Assembly: GCA_010672925.1 (NCBI GenBank)
Contig: JAAHFP010000030.1
Coordinates: 1-64,000, forward strand
Source: Symploca sp. SIO1C2
GTDB lineage: Bacteria > Cyanobacteriota > Cyanobacteriia > Cyanobacteriales > Coleofasciculaceae
Direction of reading: 5' to 3'
Length of the DNA: 64,000 bases
This document shows positions 61,232 to 64,000 of the stretch, piece after piece (the stretch's first letter is position 1; each line of letters starts with the position of its first letter). Both the position numbers and the translations under genes were made by a program. The notes beneath the pieces are model-generated. The model saw only the letters and a program-made list of their open reading frames with translations. It made no database searches and had not been told where the DNA came from.

Positions 61232-61891
61232 ATGGAGCAATGGGAGAAACAACTACAACAGCTAGCTTTGGAGGCTCAGCAACATCCGCAAAAAAGCCGT
61301 ACCCGTCGCTTAATTTTGACTCGGCTGGTTCAAGAGATTCAGGAATCCGGTAAATTATCTCGGAGAAAATATAACTGTCCCCAGGAAGTTTATGATGAAG
61401 CACTTCAGGAGCTTTGGTTGTATCTTTTCCGAAAAATTGATACTTATCAACCGAAAAGTTCGGTGATTAACTGGGTTAATTTTATCCTCAAGCGGCGGCT
61501 GATTGATGCCTTTAATCGGTATACCAAAAAGGGAAAAGAATATTCACTGGATGCGCCGAGATCTTCTCCTTCAGGTACTGTTACTCAATCAGGGACAACG
61601 TATTTAGATACTTTGGCTCAGCTTGAAGAAACTCTTTTGCCCTCACAGCTAGTGCGTCAGTGTCTTGAGGAAGACCCTGAAGGTTTGTTTGCCAGTAGAC
61701 ATGTTCGAGGATATCCTCAGGCAAATTTCAGGATTATAGCTCTTTTACACCTAGATGGTAATACTTGGCGAGAGGTAGCTGTTGCTGTGGGATTAGGGGA
61801 AAAGAAAGAATCAACAGTGCAGGGTTTTCACCGGCGTTGTTGTCAGTTTTTTGCTGATAAATTCCAAGAATATTTAGAAGCACAACTGTAG
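61232..61891 (+). CDS. sigma-70-like protein of CHAT cassette 2
   Basis: A 219-aa protein with the outline of a compact sigma factor. Residues about 50-95 (YDEALQELWLYLFRKIDTYQ, then SVINWVNFILKRRLIDAFNR) resemble region 2. Residues 160-215 (IALLHLDGNTWREVAVAVGL, then ESTVQGFHRRCCQFF) resemble a region 4 helix-turn-helix. It is the first gene of the second sigma-like/DUF1822/CHAT set in this window. The counterpart at 19077 is twice as long, so the two sigma-like proteins are diverged, yet occupy the same place. GGAGTTAACC precedes the ATG. Promoter recognition is not demonstrated. Confidence 0.7.
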   Translation: MEQWEKQLQQLALEAQQHPQKSRTRRLILTRLVQEIQESGKLSRRKYNCPQEVYDEALQELWLYLFRKIDTYQPKSSVINWVNFILKRRLIDAFNRYTKKGKEYSLDAPRSSPSGTVTQSGTTYLDTLAQLEETLLPSQLVRQCLEEDPEGLFASRHVRGYPQANFRIIALLHLDGNTWREVAVAVGLGEKKESTVQGFHRRCCQFFADKFQEYLEAQL

Positions 61892-62141
61892 GGATTGGGT
61901 AAGCTAAGACACTTTTTAACTCAGATCTTGCACCAAGTTGAACATTGACCTGGGTCGTTAGGGAATAGGGAATAGGGAATAGGGAACAGTAATAAGATTT
62001 GACGATTTCAGTACTGAAATTGATTGTTATCAGTCAGGGTATTCAGTATTTTTGTACTGGTGCAAGATGTGAGTTTAATGAGTTAGTATCCATCTCCGCG
62101 TCACCGCGTCAAAACCAATTCAATTTATGGAGAGCATTATA

Positions 62142-63059
62142 ATGAGTATATTGACAGAACATTTGACCTTGACGGTTCCGATTACCAAAAATGCTTATCA
62201 ACTAGCAGACCAATTTAAGCGAGAACAGCAAGAACCGGATAAAGCTCAACAAGTTTACCTCAATACGTTGGCAGTTAGTGCAGTGGATTACTACTTGCAG
62301 TGTATGGAGGTACAAACCAATTTAGCAGCAAGTTATAGCTGGAATCCTGCTGTGCGATCGCTCCTAGATATAGCAGATTTACTGGTTACAGATTGGGGTA
62401 GGTTAGAATGTCGTCCTATTTTACCAGGGGAGAGCCTTTGTCAAGTGCCGCAGGAAGATTTAGAAGACCGAGTTGGTTATGTCGTAGTGGAGATTAACCA
62501 AGAAACAAATCGAGCCAAGCTGTTAGGATTTGCCCCAACTGCACTAGGAGGTGTGTTGGAAATTAATCAGCTAGCTTCTCTGGAGCAGTTAATTAATCAA
62601 TTACCAGAAGCTGAAGTAGTAGAGTCAGAGGTAGTGAACTTACGGGATTGGTTGCAAGAGTCTTTTGCCGCAGGTTGGCAAGCAGTTCAGGAGTTGGTTG
62701 CTCCCCAAAGAAGATTAGCCTTTAGAAAGACTGAGGTGAAACAACAAGAACGAGCCAAACTTATCGATTTAGGGTTAGAACTAGCGGGTAATGCTGTCGT
62801 TTTAATTATTACAGTGCGGGAAATTGATGAGAAAACAGCAAGTATTCGAGCCCAGGTTTATCCCACAGGGGAGGCATTAACTTTGCCGCCAAATTTAAAG
62901 CTATCTGTGTTGGCGGAAACGGGAGAGATTTTTAAGGAGGTAACTGCCAGGAGTGATGATGAATTTATTCAATATCAGTTTGAAGCACAACGAGGAGATG
63001 ATTTTGGGATTCAGGTAGCTTTAGGAGAGGTTAGTTGTAGGGAAAAATTTCGGGTTTGA
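62142..63059 (+). CDS. DUF1822 family protein of CHAT cassette 2
   Basis: A 305-aa member of DUF1822. TEHLTLTVPITKNAYQLADQ starts the protein. VYLNTLAVSAVDYYLQCMEV and SYSWNPAVRSLLDIADLLVT form the helical N-terminal part. LEDRVGYVVVEINQETNRAK, then LLGFAPTALGGVLEINQLAS, and VNLRDWLQESFAAGWQAVQE are characteristic later blocks. ATG 62142 is chosen over one five codons upstream because GGAGAG at 62129-62134 sits correctly for it. No signal or membrane segment is visible. Partner of the sigma-like gene upstream (250-base gap) and of the CHAT gene downstream (187-base gap with repeats). Confidence 0.88.
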   Translation: MSILTEHLTLTVPITKNAYQLADQFKREQQEPDKAQQVYLNTLAVSAVDYYLQCMEVQTNLAASYSWNPAVRSLLDIADLLVTDWGRLECRPILPGESLCQVPQEDLEDRVGYVVVEINQETNRAKLLGFAPTALGGVLEINQLASLEQLINQLPEAEVVESEVVNLRDWLQESFAAGWQAVQELVAPQRRLAFRKTEVKQQERAKLIDLGLELAGNAVVLIITVREIDEKTASIRAQVYPTGEALTLPPNLKLSVLAETGEIFKEVTARSDDEFIQYQFEAQRGDDFGIQVALGEVSCREKFRV

Positions 63060-63060
63060 A

Positions 63061-63246
63061 AGGAGGTGGTAGGTGGTAGGTGATAGGTGGTAGGTAGTAG
63101 GTGGTAGGTAGTAGGTGGTAATGGTGTGAAGTACACCTAACTTATACTCTACCTCTTCCTAATTCCCAATTCCTAATTCTCAATTCTCAATTCTCAATTC
63201 TCAATTCTCAATTCCCTAATCTAAAATCTAAAATCTAAAATCTAAA
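63061..63246. repeat. STRR tracts (GGTGGTA; CTCAATT; AAATCTA)
   Basis: Three different tandem tracts follow each other: GGTGGTA/GGTAGTA units (63064-63120), CTCAATT units (63165-63215) and AAATCTA units up to the start codon of the CHAT gene. Confidence 0.85.
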
Positions 63247-64000
63247 ATGAAAAGGCTACTAACATTAACCTTAGAAGGAAACTTTGAGCAGGGGTTTGAT
63301 GCCACTCTGGAGATTCGGCAAGGGGATATCCATTCGCCGTCAGAATCTAGGATTAAGGGTTGGTTGTCGGGGAATCGAGATGTGCTCAACCGTTATCGGG
63401 ATTGGCAGCAACGGTATCTCAGTTTGGAAATGCTGTTTCGTGGTCTTAGTGCTAATCCTCAACAAGTGACTAATTCCTCCCAACGAGGGGAAGCCTTTGC
63501 TGCTTGTCGTCGAGCAGCGGAGGTTTTGGAGGAGAGTCTTAATCACTGGCTCAACAATTGTACTGAGTTTCGCACCATTCGGGATAAGTTATTGCAGTCG
63601 CCTAAAAAATTTCAGCTGTTGTTACAAACAGATAATCCCTGGTTGCGCCGGTTTCCTTGGGAGCATTGGGATTTATTGGCGGAGGCGGAAGCGGAGGTTG
63701 CTTTGGGTGCTATTGAATACGATTGCCCTAATCAGCTTAATTCTATGTCTACCCCCAAGGGCAAGGTGAGAATTTTGGGGATTTTGGGAGAAGGAGCCCA
63801 GCTGGATCAGGATGCGGATCAGCAGATTTTGGAGGAATTAGCGGGTAAGGCAGGAGCAGAAATTAGCTGGCGGGTGAAGCCTCAGGCAGCGGAGTTGAAT
63901 GAGCAGTTATGGCAGCAGGGATGGGATATGCTGTTTTTTGCTGGGCATAGTGGTACTTCTGAGGAGGGGAAGCGGGGGGAAATTCAGCTTAATCAGCAGG
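63247..64000 (+). CDS. CHAT protein of cassette 2 (partial, runs off the window)
   Basis: The frame opens at ATG 63247 and is still open at the window end: 251 codons plus one base. The N-terminus (MKRLLTLTLEGNFEQGFDAT) and middle (FQLLLQTDNPWLRRFPWEHW) correspond to the start of CHAT-CHASE2 proteins, as in the gene at 21756. GWDMLFFAGHSGT carries the catalytic His (His234), matching His243 of the first copy. The Cys, membrane segments and CHASE2 domain would lie beyond the edge. The protein completes a second sigma-like/DUF1822/CHAT set. AAATCTA repeats directly precede the ATG and there is no clear ribosome-binding site. Confidence 0.85.
   Translation, partial: MKRLLTLTLEGNFEQGFDATLEIRQGDIHSPSESRIKGWLSGNRDVLNRYRDWQQRYLSLEMLFRGLSANPQQVTNSSQRGEAFAACRRAAEVLEESLNHWLNNCTEFRTIRDKLLQSPKKFQLLLQTDNPWLRRFPWEHWDLLAEAEAEVALGAIEYDCPNQLNSMSTPKGKVRILGILGEGAQLDQDADQQILEELAGKAGAEISWRVKPQAAELNEQLWQQGWDMLFFAGHSGTSEEGKRGEIQLNQQ

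Overview
The window reads as chromosome of a filamentous, motile cyanobacterium. The evidence is frequent HIP1 octamers (GCGATCGC), a cyanobacterial beta-carotene hydroxylase (CrtR), the proton-extrusion protein PcxA, a pyruvate kinase with a C-terminal PEP-mobile domain, a polysaccharide polymerase resembling HpsL, DUF1822 proteins and a complete Pix/Ptx-type phototaxis operon. Gaps between genes are full of short tandem repeats with 7-8 base units (STRR type), MITE-like inverted-repeat elements and dispersed hairpins. I could not name the genus; the repeat load and gene set suit a large-genome Oscillatoriales-type or Nostocales organism. I saw no rRNA, tRNA or CRISPR array.

Layout. 1-2.1 kb: fluoride channel crcB, a PIN-toxin remnant and a ParD/ParE-like toxin-antitoxin pair. 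2.3-4.0 kb (minus strand): a secreted RNase A-like toxin, a small protein resembling a CdiI-type immunity protein, and a methyltransferase-like gene. 4.1-9.8 kb: polysaccharide polymerase, pcxA and a P-loop recombinase/helicase-like protein. 10-13.6 kb: an HxlR regulator divergent from a quinone-oxidoreductase-like dehydrogenase, followed by a crotonase-SDR pair. 14-18.7 kb: a Cys-rich mini-protein, a ferredoxin-MBL hydrolase, a pentapeptide-repeat protein and pyk. 19-24.2 kb: cassette 1, made of a sigma-like protein, DUF1822 and a CHAT-CHASE2 membrane protease. 24.4-29.4 kb: a TPR-CHAT protease gene split by a roughly 97-bp MITE and flanked by two near-identical direct copies of an Rpn-type nuclease gene. 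30-32.6 kb: secreted and small beta-sandwich proteins and a RuBisCO-like pseudogene with a large internal deletion. 32.9-36.6 kb: ubiD and a low-GC type II restriction-modification pair whose cytosine methyltransferase is circularly permuted. 36.8-43.1 kb: CAP protein, amidinotransferase, a small membrane protein, crtR, fabD and plsC. 43.8-58.8 kb: the phototaxis operon (PatA/PixG-like, CheY, CheW, an 11-GAF chemoreceptor of 2575 aa, hybrid CheA, second CheW). 59-60.9 kb: a three-enzyme peptidoglycan hydrolase. 61.2-64 kb: cassette 2, with the same sigma-like, DUF1822, CHAT order; its last gene is cut by the window edge.

Two themes stand out. First, three caspase-like CHAT proteases occur in one window, two of them in a repeated gene cassette that pairs a sigma-factor-like protein with a membrane-bound protease; this is the best candidate for an undescribed signalling or cell-fate system. 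Second, the genome is remodelled by small repeats. They supply start codons, insert in frame into coding linkers, interrupt a protease gene and separate genes of the phototaxis operon.
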